Assembly (NCBI GenBank): GCA_965249205.1
Contig: CBDFLL010000006.1
Span: forward strand, 1,054,001 to 1,118,000
Reading direction: 5' to 3'
From: JAQBVV01 sp965249205
GTDB lineage: Bacteria; Acidobacteriota; Vicinamibacteria; Vicinamibacterales; UBA2999
Length of the DNA stretch: 64,000 nucleotides
In this document: piece after piece, positions 26,865 through 36,511 of the stretch
How the letters are laid out: every line of letters starts with the position of its first letter
How positions within the stretch are numbered: the stretch's first letter is position 1
Notes under the pieces: generated by a model
Seen by the model: the letters and a program-made list of their open reading frames with translations, nothing else
Told to the model about the DNA's origin: nothing
The model's database searches: none
Translations under genes and position numbers: made by a program

Positions 26865-27103
26865 GGCACCTCCTAAATTGCGCGCCACAACACTTCTCGC
26901 TAGAATAGTAGTGGGCGAGCGTCGTCGCGCGTGTTGCGTGTGACAGGTCTGTGAACCGTGCGTTCGTTCAAGCTCGCCGGGTGTGGCAACATCCGGCGAG
27001 CGCTTTTCTGCCTCAGGTTCCGATTACTGCATCAGCCTCTCCACCGTTGGGCACACGCGACATTTCTCGTAGAGTGTGCGCACGGGCGTGTCGGCGTCGT
27101 TAT

Positions 27104-27118
27104 TGAGACTGAGTCTCA
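27104..27118. promoter_or_regulatory. 15-bp palindrome, candidate Fur-type box (site 1)
   Basis: TGAGACTGAGTCTCA, a 7-1-7 inverted repeat extended to AT-rich flanks on both sides, about 240 bases upstream of the CbiX-TonB-receptor start. Fur-family boxes have this geometry. The rest of 26865-27196 holds no gene that I can support; it should contain the receptor promoter. Confidence 0.55.
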
Positions 27119-27196
27119 TTCTTAGTTCGTGATTCTATATCCGACTATTTCAGTCGGTCAAGGGCAATCTGAACAACCCACCGGCACCCACCGGTG

Positions 27197-27640
27197 TCAT
27201 GGAGCGACCCCGTCAAGCGGGGGGATCATGCTCACAGTCAAGTTGAGAGGGTGGCTGGCAGTCGGTGGATAACGAGCCCGTCGCCCAGCTACCACGGCTA
27301 CCGCTTTCCCCCCGAGATCCGAGATCATCAGTTCGGGGACCGTCGCGACCCGCTGGCATAGGTCCGATTGAGCGGCCCATGCCCTCAGGTCGCGCGTGGC
27401 GTCCTCGATCTTGATGGCGAGCCACCGTTGGCGCAGTCGGTGGAGCAAGCCGACCGGCTCGAAGGCCTCGAAGTAGCGGTCGATGGCCGCCTGCGTCTTG
27501 GCGGCTTGCGTCTCGACCTTCCCGATCTCCTTCAAAGACCTCCAGCGCAGGGCGAGCGTCGAGCTCCGGGTCGTTCAGTTGTCCGCGCTTGACTTGTTGC
27601 CTCTCGCTTGACCTCGAAGTCGGTAAGGAAGACAGTCGCA
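27197..27640 (-). pseudogene. Serine-recombinase C-terminal remnant
   Basis: The segment KEIGKVETQAAKTQAAIDRYFEAFEP resembles the coiled-coil region near the C-terminus of large serine recombinases; the downstream part breaks into another frame (LNDPELDARPALEVFEGDREG is seen upstream in a second frame). There is no catalytic domain and no plausible start. Read by eye only. Confidence 0.4.
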
Positions 27641-27840
27641 TTCATGCCTTTGCCGGGGTGCGGGCGGATACCGGCAAGCGCGTCGTATTCAGCGGCGGCG
27701 AGCTGGCGGCAGCGTTGGCGAAACTGGACGACCTCGCCGATGGGGCGTCCTTCGTGCTGGGCCACAACCTGACCGATACGGTCTCCATCGAATCTCCCTC
27801 GTCGATCGGATCTCGCACAGCGATCCAAGGCTTGTCTGGC
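27589..27840 (+). pseudogene. Fragment of a RecQ-like helicase/exonuclease protein N-terminus
   Basis: The residues LSLDLEVGKEDSRIHAFAGV then GKRVVFSGGELAAALAKLDD and FVLGHNLT match, as I recall, the DEDD-exonuclease-like N-terminal domain of large RecQ-family helicases found in genomic islands (L-D-x-E and G-H-N motifs). Sequence after about 27780 loses the pattern and the frame runs into unrelated low-quality sequence. It is a truncated relic, possibly of a defence island. Confidence 0.4.
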
Positions 27841-28160
27841 CCGTCCCTAGACACCCCCCAGCGCGTCACGATAGCAATACGCTTAACCGTCGCCGGACGC
27901 CCGTTCAATAGAATGTTGATCGCCCCGCCTGGGCCCAAGCCCTGTCGAGGGCTTTGTCCGGGCCGGACGGATCATGGCTCCCCTTCGCTTCGGCGACAGT
28001 CAGGTTGCCAAGGGAGGAAGTGGCTGCGACCCAGTCGGGAAGGTCGCCGTTTGCGCATCTGCGGATCGCGATGGAACGACGGCCGCTGAGCACAATGGTT
28101 TCACTGATGAGCGCCCTCGTGGCTTCCTTGGAAGTCGTGTTGGACTAGGATCTCATCTCG

Positions 28161-29358
28161 ATGATCGACATTCGAGATCTGCGTCGAGAGCCTGAGCGCG
28201 AGCTTCTCCATGCTGATGCTGCATGGAGAACCGCCACCGCCAGCGTGGAGACGCTTCGAGCCCAACAGAAGCAGCAAACCGGCAGGCCATCGGATCGTGA
28301 GCTTGTCGAGAAGCTTGCGCGCCGGAAGAAAGAGTTCCAGAAGGCCCAGGCTGAACTGACTGAGCTCGAGCGTCGGCGGCAGGATTTGCTCGACGCCGTG
28401 CCGAACCTGCCGGCTGACGACGTCCCCGACGGGGGCGAGAACGATTTCACTGTGCTCAGAGAGGTCGGCGCGAAACCCGCTTTCGACTTCCCCACCCGTG
28501 ATCACCTCGAATTGGCCGAGGCTTCCGGTTGGATAGACGTTGCGCGAGGATCCAAGGTGTCGGGATCACGCTTCGCCTACCGGATCGCCGACGTCGCCCT
28601 GCTGGAACTTGCGCTCTACCGCTTTGCGCTTCAGCGTGTCGTCGAGAGAGGGCATGTCCCGATGTTGCCTCCCGTGCTGGTGCGAAAAGAGGCGATGTAC
28701 GGTACGGGGTTTTTTCCAACCGAAGCCGCTAACATCTACGAAATCGAGCGCGACGAACTCTACCTCGTCGGGACGTCCGAAGTTCCGCTGGCGGCGTTCC
28801 ACACCGGCGAGGTTCTCGACGCGCTGCCACTCCGCTACGTTGCCCACTCGACGTGTTTTCGCCGTGAGGCAGGTTGCCGCCGGCAAGGACACGCGAGGCA
28901 TGTTTCGGGTTCACCAGTTCGACAAGGTCGAGATGTTCGTCTGCTGCCTCCCTGAGGCGTCGCGTGAAGAGCACGATCGCTTGCTCGCGATTGAAGAGAG
29001 CATCGTCCAGGAACTCCGTCTGCCATATCGCGTCGTCAACATCGCGGCCAAGGATCTCGGGGCACCAGCCGTCAAGAATTACGACATCGAGGCCTGGTTT
29101 CCAGGTCAGGAACGCTATCGGGAGATCACGTCAACCTCGAATACCACGGACTTCCAGTCACGACGGCTCAATATTCGCTTCCGGCTGGACAGCAGGCGCG
29201 AGCACGTGCACACGCTGAACGGCACCGCGGTCACGGCGCGCGCGATGATCGCGATCCTCGAAAACTTTCAACGAGCAGACGGGTCAGTCGATGTGCCCAA
29301 GGCGTTGTGGGAGTGTGGCGCTCCTCGCACATTGCATCCCAAGCAGCCCCACGCTTGA
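28161..29358 (+). pseudogene. serS: Seryl-tRNA synthetase gene with a single frameshift
   Basis: Frame 1 (28161-28875) has the N-terminal coiled coil and class II motif 2 start (CFRREAG); frame 2 (about 28876-29358) continues KDTRGMFRVHQFDKVEMF to the motif 3 region VTARAMIAILENFQ. A surplus T in GGTTGCC near 28875 accounts for the break: GGTGCC would restore REAGAAGKDTRGMFRVHQF. Repaired length is about 399 residues against the usual 425 or so, with a short tRNA-binding arm. It may be a decaying second copy, programmed frameshifting or a sequencing error. It sits in a mobile-element region beside an integrase gene. Confidence 0.85.
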
Positions 29359-29407
29359 TGATAGGAGAGAGGGGCTCAAGAAGTTGTTCTCGGGATCGAT
29401 GGAGAGG

Positions 29408-30448
29408 TCAGGCGGTCGCGCGCACGGCGGCCGGCACAGGCCGATCGTTCAGCGCATGGAGTTGCCCCACATCCGCATTCAGATAACGAGCCGTCGTCGT
29501 CAGGTCTGTGTGGCCCAACCACAGCGACACGGCGTGCATCGGATAACCGGCTTCAAGTTTCCTGGACCCGGCTTCGTGCCGCAGGTCATGAAACCGGAGA
29601 TGCGCGATGCCCGCCCGTCGACAGGTGGCTCTCCAGGCGGTCTTGATGTCCTTGATCCGGGTACCTTCGACCGTCCCGAACACGTAGTCCTGCGGGCCGT
29701 ACGGCTCCCCCGTCGGTCTGGCCGAGCGCTTTGCGAGGACGGCATACAGCGCCTCCGAGATCGGAATGCGGCGTGGGCGCTTGGTCTTCGTCTTCGTCCC
29801 CGGCAGGAACAGCTCGTTCCGCTCCCAGTACACCTGCGACCACTGAAGGCTCAGTACCTCCTGCTTCCGGCACCCCGTCTCCAGGGCGGCCACCACCACA
29901 TCGCGGAGATGGGGACGACAGGCCGCCCGGAGGCGGGCCGCCTCATCGCCTACGAACCGACGCTCCCTTGCGTGTTCGGGCCGCATCCGCAACGTAGGGA
30001 GCCCGGCCCGGGCGAACGGGGTCCTGTCGGTATAGCCCTTGGCAATCGCCCAGCGCCAGAGCCCGCGGAGGTGGGCATGGAGCCGGTTGGCCGTGGGCCC
30101 GCCCCCGACTCTTCGTGTCCAGGTCCTCCGGCCAGGGCGCCGGACGGTCGTCACCCCGGGCCGCGCCTTCTGCTCGATGGCCTCTTCGACATCGTCGGTC
30201 GTAATCAAGTGAAACGGCTTCTCGGGAAACGAGATCGTACCGCCGGTCGGGGCTGGGACCTCGACGGTCGCCAAGAAGGCATGGGCGTACAACGCGAGCT
30301 GATAGGCGCGCGGCACCAGGTGCCGGCGGACGTGGCGTTCGAGATACCGCGTCGCAACCTCGGCGAACGTGGGTCCGTCGGGGAGCGGGCGAAATGACGA
30401 ACCGTCCTCGCGGAGCGGGCGACGCATCGGCTTGACCGACTCGGGCAT
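29408..30448 (-). CDS. Tyrosine recombinase/integrase
   Basis: 346 residues from ATG 30448, preceded by GGAGGTGTC. N-terminal SAM-like domain from about residue 25. Catalytic residues: R in ETGCRKQEVLSL, H-x-L-R in RFHDLRHEAGS, H in LGHTDLTTTARY and the Y of that motif. The 3-prime end lies 50 bases from the end of the serS relic. It is probably the integrase of an island now degraded; no attachment site could be identified. Confidence 0.9.
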   Translation of the reverse strand: MPESVKPMRRPLREDGSSFRPLPDGPTFAEVATRYLERHVRRHLVPRAYQLALYAHAFLATVEVPAPTGGTISFPEKPFHLITTDDVEEAIEQKARPGVTTVRRPGRRTWTRRVGGGPTANRLHAHLRGLWRWAIAKGYTDRTPFARAGLPTLRMRPEHARERRFVGDEAARLRAACRPHLRDVVVAALETGCRKQEVLSLQWSQVYWERNELFLPGTKTKTKRPRRIPISEALYAVLAKRSARPTGEPYGPQDYVFGTVEGTRIKDIKTAWRATCRRAGIAHLRFHDLRHEAGSRKLEAGYPMHAVSLWLGHTDLTTTARYLNADVGQLHALNDRPVPAAVRATA

Positions 30449-30660
30449 GACACCTCCAGGACGGCGGGGCTCCCGGCCCCGCACGCCCATGGACGCTCTG
30501 CTCCCGCCCGAAGTCCAGTCGAATCTGTCGGGAGCGCCGAGAGGCGGCTCATCGGGCGACAGCTGGTCGGGCTGCCGGGACCACCTCGCGAAAGGAATCG
30601 GCGGCTGAGCGTTCGGACACGACGGGGTCGCCACCCTCGGCCGCTTTATCGCCATACGGG

Positions 30661-31335
30661 ATGGCTACTTCGACCGGCTCCCGGATCCTGAAGGCCGCCG
30701 ACCTGATCGAGAGCCCCGCCTACATCCTGCTGCAGGCGGCCGACCGTGTCCAACACCCGACGCGTGGGCGCAACGAGCTGTGGCAGACGGACTTCACGTC
30801 TCTGCCGGTGGTGGGCTGGGGCTGGTACTACCTCTCGACCGTGCTCGACGACTACTCACGCAAGATCCTGGCCTGGACGCTGAGCGACACGATGCGGGTG
30901 GAGGACGTGACCGAGACGCTGGACCTCGCGCGCGCAGCCACGGGGGTGGATCGGGTCCGAGTCGAGCACAAGCCGCGCTTGCTCAGCGACAACGGCCCCT
31001 GCTACGTGGCGAAGGACCTGGCCGCCTACCTGAAGCAACACGGGCTCGGGCACACGAGGGGGCGACCCTACCACCCGATGACGCAGGGCAAGATCGAGCG
31101 TTATCACCGCTCGATGAAGAACGTGGTGCGCCTCGAGAACCATTACAGCCCTTGGGAGCTGGAGCGGGCCCTCGTTCGCTTCGTCGAGTACTACAACCAC
31201 GAGCGGCTGCACGAAGCCATCGGCAGCGTGACGCCGGACGACATGTACCACGGTCGCCAGCGCGCGATCCTGAGCCGCAGAGAGAAGATCAAGCGCTTGA
31301 CGTTGGAACGAAGGAAGAAAGAGAATCTACGCAAT
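30661..31335 (+). pseudogene. IS3-family transposase OrfB, N-terminally truncated
   Basis: Starts inside the integrase core: RILKAADLIESPAYILLQAA, then NELWQTDFTSLPVVGWGWYY (first D), LLSDNGPCYVAKDL (second D), and the ERYHRSMKN block (E), ending RKKENLRNA. The first 100 or so residues and orfA are missing, so it is a relic although the DDE core remains open. The frame then runs into unrelated sequence. Confidence 0.85.
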
Positions 31336-31405
31336 GCGGCCTCGCCGCAAATGGGAGCGAGAATCCTCTCTAAAAAAACCGGCCCAACGGTCCCAGAAGA
31401 TCTGA

Positions 31406-31586
31406 CGACGTACACTCGGCCACTCCAAGGACAACCCGTTCTCGACGCGGTTCGAGAGTGCCGCAGCCACCGACGGCAGCAACTACCCGAGCCTGCAAGA
31501 CCTCATGGAGAGCTGGCAGGCGCTGTCGAGAGAGCTCATCGGCGCACTCACCGCCGCGTCTGCTTCACAGCTGGAGGCACCCACAC
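31406..31586 (+). pseudogene. DinB-family protein fragment
   Basis: The frame LGHSKDNPFSTRF then LMESWQALSRELIGALT looks like the middle of a DinB/YfiT four-helix-bundle protein. It lacks both ends: upstream it joins the IS3 relic, downstream it is cut by IS5 copy B at CTAG. Without the IS the frame would stop shortly after. Confidence 0.5.
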
Positions 31587-31953
31587 CTAGCAGGCTGCTG
31601 AAGAACCCGGGTGATCGGGCCGTTTTCTAAGGATCATGCGAGTCACCACCGACCGACAACGGTGCGCACGGCTGTGCGCTGGCCCCGATCAAGGGGCCGG
31701 CGACACGCGCGGCCGGTGATCAGGGACACCTCGCCTCCAGATTCCGCAGCCGGACCAAGTTATAGACCGTGGCGGCGAAGGTAAGCTGCCAATCCACGAG
31801 GGCGACACCGCGATGCCGGAGTTTGCGCAAGCCGCCGACGGTCTTCATCCAGCCAAAGACCTGTTCTACGAGTTTCCGTTTCCGCTGACTGACGTGATAG
31901 CCCGCATGCCGCGTGGTCCGGCCATCGATCGCACTCCAGCGGACCTTCTGAGC

Positions 31954-33244
31954 TGCCCTTACTGAGACAAGGGTGACATTTCATTCCGGAGACATGGGTG
32001 ACACGCTCCCCCGAGATGGGAGGGTGTCATGCCTTGGAAGGAGTGTCATGTCGTGGACGAGCGTCTCCGATTCATAGCCCGCCGGCTCGATGGCGAGAAG
32101 ATGGCGGCCCTCTGTAAAGAGTTCGGCATCTCCCGGAAGACCGGCTACAAGATTTACGACCGCTACAAGGACTGTGGGGTGCACGGACTGACGGATCGGA
32201 GCCGGCGGCCCTACCGACACGCCAACCAGCTCCCGCTGGCTATTGAGCAGTGGATCGTCAGGTTGAAGCGGGAGTATCCCAATTGGGGCGCACCCAAGAT
32301 CCGCGAGCGCCTTCGCCGCCGGTGCCCGGCGGTGCAGTGTCCGGCGATCAGCACGGTCCATGCCGTGCTGGATCGGCATGGGTTGGTGACGCATCGCCGC
32401 CGGCGCCGCCATCGAGCCGAGGGCACGACGCTGTCCCGGCCGACGCAGCCCAACGCCCTGTGGTGCGCCGACTACAAGGGCGAGTTCATGCTCGCGAATC
32501 GACGCTACTGCTATCCCTTGACCGTCACCGACTTCGCCAGCCGGTACCTGATTACCTGCGACGCCCTCTCGACGACGCAGGAGCGGTATGCCTTCGCCGT
32601 CTTTGAGCGCACCTTCAAGGACTTCGGGCTCCCCAGCGCTATCCGGACCGACAATGGGGTGCCCTTTGCGTCCCCCAATGCCCTGTATGGCCTCAGCAAG
32701 TTGTCGGTCTGGTGGTTACGCTTGGGGATCGACATCGAGCGCATCCAGCCCGGGCACCCCGAGCAGAACGGCCGCCACGAGCGGATGCATCTGACGTTGA
32801 AAACCGAAGCCACCAAGCCGGCCGTGGCCAACGTCCTGCAACAGCAGGCGCGCTTCGATGCCTTCCTCGAACGCTTCAACCACGAACGCCCCCATCAAGC
32901 GCTGGGCATGCAGGTCCCTGGTGAGGTCTACCGGCCGTCACCTCGACCGTATCAGGGGCTCAGCGACCTGGACTATCCGTGGCATGACTGGACGGCCACC
33001 GTGACGACCTGCGGCCGCATCTGCTACAAACGGCGCAAGATCAATCTGAGCTTGGTGTTCGCGGGCCAGAACGTCGGCGTGCGGCAAGTGAGCGACCGCG
33101 TCTGGCTCGTGAGCTTCATGCAGTACGATCTCGGCTACTTCGATGACGAAACCAGCCGCCTTGAACCGATCGGTAACCCATTTGGTCCGAAAGTGTTACC
33201 TATGTCGCCGGAATGATCTGTAACCCATGTGTCCGGAATGGACC
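31954..33244. mobile_element. IS481-family element nested in IS5 copy B
   Basis: About 1291 bases with imperfect terminal inverted repeats some 50 bases long; each end has two copies of a motif like ATTCCGGAGACATGGGTGAC. The flanking AGC at 31951-31953 and 33245-33247 is a 3-base target duplication as judged from the uninterrupted sequence in copy A. A truncated relative lies at 21550-21787. Confidence 0.9.
32029..33216 (+). CDS. IS481-family transposase
   Basis: 395 residues. N-terminal helix-turn-helix (MAALCKEFGISRKTGYKIYD), then an rve integrase core with D (LWCADYKGEF), D (IRTDNGVPF) and E in the PEQNGRHERMH block, and a C-terminal FNHERPHQALGMQVPGEVY typical of IS481. The frame is intact, so this copy may be active. 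GGAGGGTGTC lies upstream of the ATG. Confidence 0.95.
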   Translation: MPWKECHVVDERLRFIARRLDGEKMAALCKEFGISRKTGYKIYDRYKDCGVHGLTDRSRRPYRHANQLPLAIEQWIVRLKREYPNWGAPKIRERLRRRCPAVQCPAISTVHAVLDRHGLVTHRRRRRHRAEGTTLSRPTQPNALWCADYKGEFMLANRRYCYPLTVTDFASRYLITCDALSTTQERYAFAVFERTFKDFGLPSAIRTDNGVPFASPNALYGLSKLSVWWLRLGIDIERIQPGHPEQNGRHERMHLTLKTEATKPAVANVLQQQARFDAFLERFNHERPHQALGMQVPGEVYRPSPRPYQGLSDLDYPWHDWTATVTTCGRICYKRRKINLSLVFAGQNVGVRQVSDRVWLVSFMQYDLGYFDDETSRLEPIGNPFGPKVLPMSPE

Positions 33245-34178
33245 AGCAACGTGGGGCGTGACGGCCCGGATACGGACAGCGGCCACAAAGCTTGCCACAT
33301 CGTAGCCCTTGTCCGCCCCGACCGTGCTGCCCGGCGGCGCGCTGGCCTCCAGCAACAGCGCCGCTGCCTCGCGTTCGGCGGTCCCCGTCGCGTGAGTCGC
33401 GCAGACGTTGGCGACAAGTCCCTGTCGATTGTCCAGCAGCACGTGGCCCAGATACGCCAGCTTGGCTTCCTTCCCCTGGCCCTTCCGAGGCAGCATCGCC
33501 TCCGGATCGGTCGTCGACTGGTGCGTGTCGTTGCGCCGCCGCTCCCCGTGGAAGTTGACCGTGGGATTCCCGGGGTCATCGGGCGGGTCGCTCTCCGCCG
33601 CGTCCCGGCACCGAAAGCTCTTCAGGCTGGCCCACGCTTCCAATTGGTCCCATCCACAGTGAAGTGTTCGTCCGAGAGCAGCCCGGCCGCCCGCGCGTGG
33701 GCCTGCACCGCATCAAAGAAGGCGGCCGCGAGATCGCCCGCCAGCAGCCGGTCGCGATTCTTGGTAAACGTGGTGGGATGCCAAACCGGGTCGTCCAAAT
33801 TCAAGCCCACGAACCAGCGGAACAGCAGGTTGTAATTGAGCTCTTCCATCAGCAGCCGCTCGCTCCGCACCGTGTAGAGCACCTGCAGCAACAACGCGCG
33901 CAGCAGCTGTTCCGGCGGGATCGACGGACGCCCTGTGTTGGCGTACAGGCCGGCGAACCTGCGCGACATCGTTCTCAGCGCTTCGTCCGTCAGCGCGCGA
34001 ACCGCGCGGAGCGGATGGTCGGCTGGCACGCGCTGTTCCGGCGACAGGTAGCTGAACATGTGAGTGCTTTGCTCATCGTGTCCGCGCATGATGGGGCTCC
34101 CTTCAGCGGTGTTGGGAGCATGGTAGTACGCCGGGATCGATCTGTCGATCCCATTTCACGGAGTTTTTCAGCAGCCTG

Positions 34179-35363
34179 CTAGTGGCTGTCGATGAAGCCG
34201 CCGACCGGAAGGCCGCTGGGCACGCTGGTGGGAATCGTGCGGTCGAAATTGGTGTCGGTCAGCGATTCGAGAAACGCTGTGATGTCCCGCATCTCCCGGT
34301 CGCTCATGTTGTCGACGCGTCTGAAGCTCCCGGACAGGCGTGCCACGCCGTCGCCGCCTTGTCCCCGCCTGTTCAACACGTTGGGATTCTCGGAGCGGCC
34401 GTTGTCGTAGAACCTGAGCACGTCTTCGAGCGTGGCCAGTGTGCCGTTGTGCATGTAGGGCGCGGTCAGCGCAACGTTGCGTAGCGACGGCGTGCGGAAG
34501 CGGAACCGTCCGTCGCCTGCGTCGGGGACAGAGAGGAGCGGGTGCTCGGCGACGCCCTCCGCCTCCAGGTCGAAATCAGAGAACATCGTGCCCCGATGAC
34601 AGCGGTCACAGCCGACGTCATCGAATGTCTCGAACCCACGCCGCTGCTGGAGTGTCAGCGCTTGGGTGTCCCCGGCGCGAAAGCGGTCGAAGGGACTATC
34701 CATCGCCACCAGCGACCGCTCAAACGCGGCGATCGCCTGGCCGAGGCGCGCAGCGTCGATCGATGTGCCGGGACCGAACACGTCCTCGAACCGTGTCACG
34801 TACTCGGGAATGCTGCGGAGTCGTTCCACAACGATGCCGACCGCCTCGTCCTCCGGGTACGACGTGCCTCGCATCTCTTCCAGCGCTTTGATCGGTTCGA
34901 GCGCCTGGGTCTCCAGGCTTCTGACCCGACTGTCCCAAAACATCGGTGCGGTCGCCGGGTCAACCCGAGCGGCTGCGTCGCCGAACCCGCGTCGCCGACG
35001 TCGGCCGTCCATCCCGTTGAAGCCGGTGTTGAGGATCGTTTGTGAATTGCGCTTGACGACCGGGATGCGGCCGCCCGACTTGTCAACGCGCGTCGGCCCC
35101 AGCCCCATGGCCCCGACGCCGAGCGAAAGGTCCCGCCCGTCGGCGTACGCAAAATCGGGATGGTGACATGTCGCGCATGCGACATCGCGCGCACCGGACA
35201 GCACTGGGTCCCAGAACAGGAGCCGCCCGAGTTCTTCCAGCGTCGTCGAGGCAGCGCGCTCGACAGCTGGGCCCGTCTGGGCCTCCGCAGTGTCGGCGAG
35301 CCAGACCACACTCGCTGCGACGATCAGGGCGCCAAGACACGATACCGTGACATGCGTCCTCAC
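34179..35363 (-). CDS. Di-heme cytochrome c peroxidase (MauG/CcpA family)
   Basis: 394 residues with a signal peptide ending AEAQ. Two c-type heme motifs, CATCH near residue 65 and CDRCH near 255, define two cytochrome c domains; LRNVALTAPYMHNG, with the distal-heme methionine region, is typical. The periplasmic enzyme would reduce hydrogen peroxide, or oxidise a protein partner as in MauG. The TAG stop lies inside the CTAG target duplication of IS5 copy B, so the C-terminus seems unaltered. Confidence 0.92.
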   Translation of the reverse strand: MRTHVTVSCLGALIVAASVVWLADTAEAQTGPAVERAASTTLEELGRLLFWDPVLSGARDVACATCHHPDFAYADGRDLSLGVGAMGLGPTRVDKSGGRIPVVKRNSQTILNTGFNGMDGRRRRRGFGDAAARVDPATAPMFWDSRVRSLETQALEPIKALEEMRGTSYPEDEAVGIVVERLRSIPEYVTRFEDVFGPGTSIDAARLGQAIAAFERSLVAMDSPFDRFRAGDTQALTLQQRRGFETFDDVGCDRCHRGTMFSDFDLEAEGVAEHPLLSVPDAGDGRFRFRTPSLRNVALTAPYMHNGTLATLEDVLRFYDNGRSENPNVLNRRGQGGDGVARLSGSFRRVDNMSDREMRDITAFLESLTDTNFDRTIPTSVPSGLPVGGFIDSH

Positions 35364-35413
35364 AGTCGGGTCTACGCCGCGCGCACCGTCACCGTTTAGC
35401 CGTCACCGTCTAG

Positions 35414-36452
35414 GTGTCTTTGCTAAACACGTTGTTCATCCGGAGCACTCTGAAAAGAATGGAGTTTCCAGACCACCGTTCTGACCAGAGGAGGCCCCGG
35501 ATGACGCTTCATCGTAATGCCAAGACGACCCCGACTTCGCGCCTGGAATTGGTGCGCCGTGTCCTGTTCGATGAGTGGGCGCACGACGCCGTGGCCGAGG
35601 GCTACGGCGTAAGTGTCCGCACGGTTGCGAAATGGGTGCGCCGGTTCCGCGAAGAGGGTGCAGCCGGGCTGGAGGACCGATCGTCCCGGCCGCAGCGGAC
35701 TCCGCATGTCACGCCGGCGATCCGGGTCACGTTCATCCGGCAGCTCCGCGAGCAACACGGCCTGCCGGCCTGGGCCATTGCCCGCGCCTTGCGGATGCCC
35801 CGCTCGACGGTGGGGGCCTGGCTGCGGCGGCTGGGACTCAACCGGCTCCCAGGCCCGCCGCCCGTCCCGATCCAGCGCTACGAGTGGCCGCACCCTGGCG
35901 ATCTGCTACACGTGGACATCAAGCCGCTGGGGCGCTTTCGGCGTGTAGGCCATCGGATTCATGGGAATCCCCGGCAGGCGTCACCGGGGGCGGGCTGGGA
36001 GTACGTGCATGTGGCGGTGGACGACCATACGCGGCTGGCCTACGTCGAGGTCCTGGGCGACCAGACGGGGACCACCTGTGCCGCTTTCTTGGACCGAGCC
36101 GTCGCTTGGTACGCGGCGCGGCAGATCACCGTCCATCGCGTCATGAGCGATAACGGCAGCGGCTACGTGTCCCGGCGGTTTCGGACAGCCTGTCAGGCCC
36201 ACGCGCTGCGCCATCTGCGGACGCGCCCCTATACGCCGCGGACCAACGGCAAGGCTGAGCGCTTCATTCAGACGCTGCTGCGTGAGTGGGCCTATGTCCA
36301 GCCGTATCAGACGTCTCGCCACCGCCGGCGAGCCCTTCGCCCGTGGCTGCGCTACTACAATCACGACCGGCCGCACGCCAGCTTGCACTATGAACCGCCC
36401 GTGTCACGACTCACGAGTGCTGCGTGATGAACAACGTGTTTGACTTCAACAT
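35414..36452. mobile_element. IS481-family element, second type
   Basis: 1039 bases. Both ends share AAACACGTTGTTCATC as inverted repeats inside about 28-base imperfect termini (left GTGTCTTTGCT, right inverted ATGTTGAAGTC). Flanked by CTAG at 35410-35413 and 36453-36456. It is a different element from the one at 31954-33244. It lies between the divergent peroxidase and MFS genes, likely disturbing their promoters. Confidence 0.88.
35501..36427 (+). CDS. IS481-family transposase
   Basis: 308 residues from ATG 35501, preceded by GAGGAGG. Helix-turn-helix pair at the N-terminus (EGYGVSVRTVAKWVRRFREE, then LRMPRSTVGAWLRRLG), integrase core with D (LLHVDIKPLGRF), D (MSDNGSGYVS) and E (GKAERFIQTLLREW), ending YNHDRPHASLHYEPPVSRL. 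Intact and possibly active. Confidence 0.95.
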   Translation: MTLHRNAKTTPTSRLELVRRVLFDEWAHDAVAEGYGVSVRTVAKWVRRFREEGAAGLEDRSSRPQRTPHVTPAIRVTFIRQLREQHGLPAWAIARALRMPRSTVGAWLRRLGLNRLPGPPPVPIQRYEWPHPGDLLHVDIKPLGRFRRVGHRIHGNPRQASPGAGWEYVHVAVDDHTRLAYVEVLGDQTGTTCAAFLDRAVAWYAARQITVHRVMSDNGSGYVSRRFRTACQAHALRHLRTRPYTPRTNGKAERFIQTLLREWAYVQPYQTSRHRRRALRPWLRYYNHDRPHASLHYEPPVSRLTSAA

Positions 36453-36511
36453 CTAGTGGGCATCGTGTGAGCCCTGGGCTTCAACTACTATTTCCAATCA
36501 TGGAAGACGGG

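Larger units (their letters stand above)
31720..34089 (-). pseudogene. IS5-family transposase, copy B, broken
   Basis: The N-terminal portion (34089 down to about 33645) is the same as copy A. One G is missing near 33647 (CCAATTGGTCCC against CCAATTGGGTCCC in copy A), shifting the frame after FTVDGT. The gene is also cut at 33245/31953 by the IS481 insertion. The distal part keeps EQVFGWMKTVGGLRKLRH and the normal ending NLEARCP. Non-functional. Confidence 0.9.
31591..34178. mobile_element. IS5-family element, copy B, interrupted by an IS481 element
   Basis: Same ends as copy A, flanked by CTAG at 31587-31590 and 34179-34182. The left part 31591-31953 and right part 33245-34178 are collinear with one IS5 element once the IS481 unit (31954-33244) is removed. 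It lacks the 120-base internal duplication of copy A, so it represents the ancestral structure. The right CTAG supplies the stop codon (TAG) of the neighbouring peroxidase gene. Confidence 0.93.

Noticed and set aside
30449..30660. N-terminal extension of the tyrosine recombinase
   Set aside because: GGAGGTGTC-ATG at 30448 is a clear start; the extension is low-complexity.
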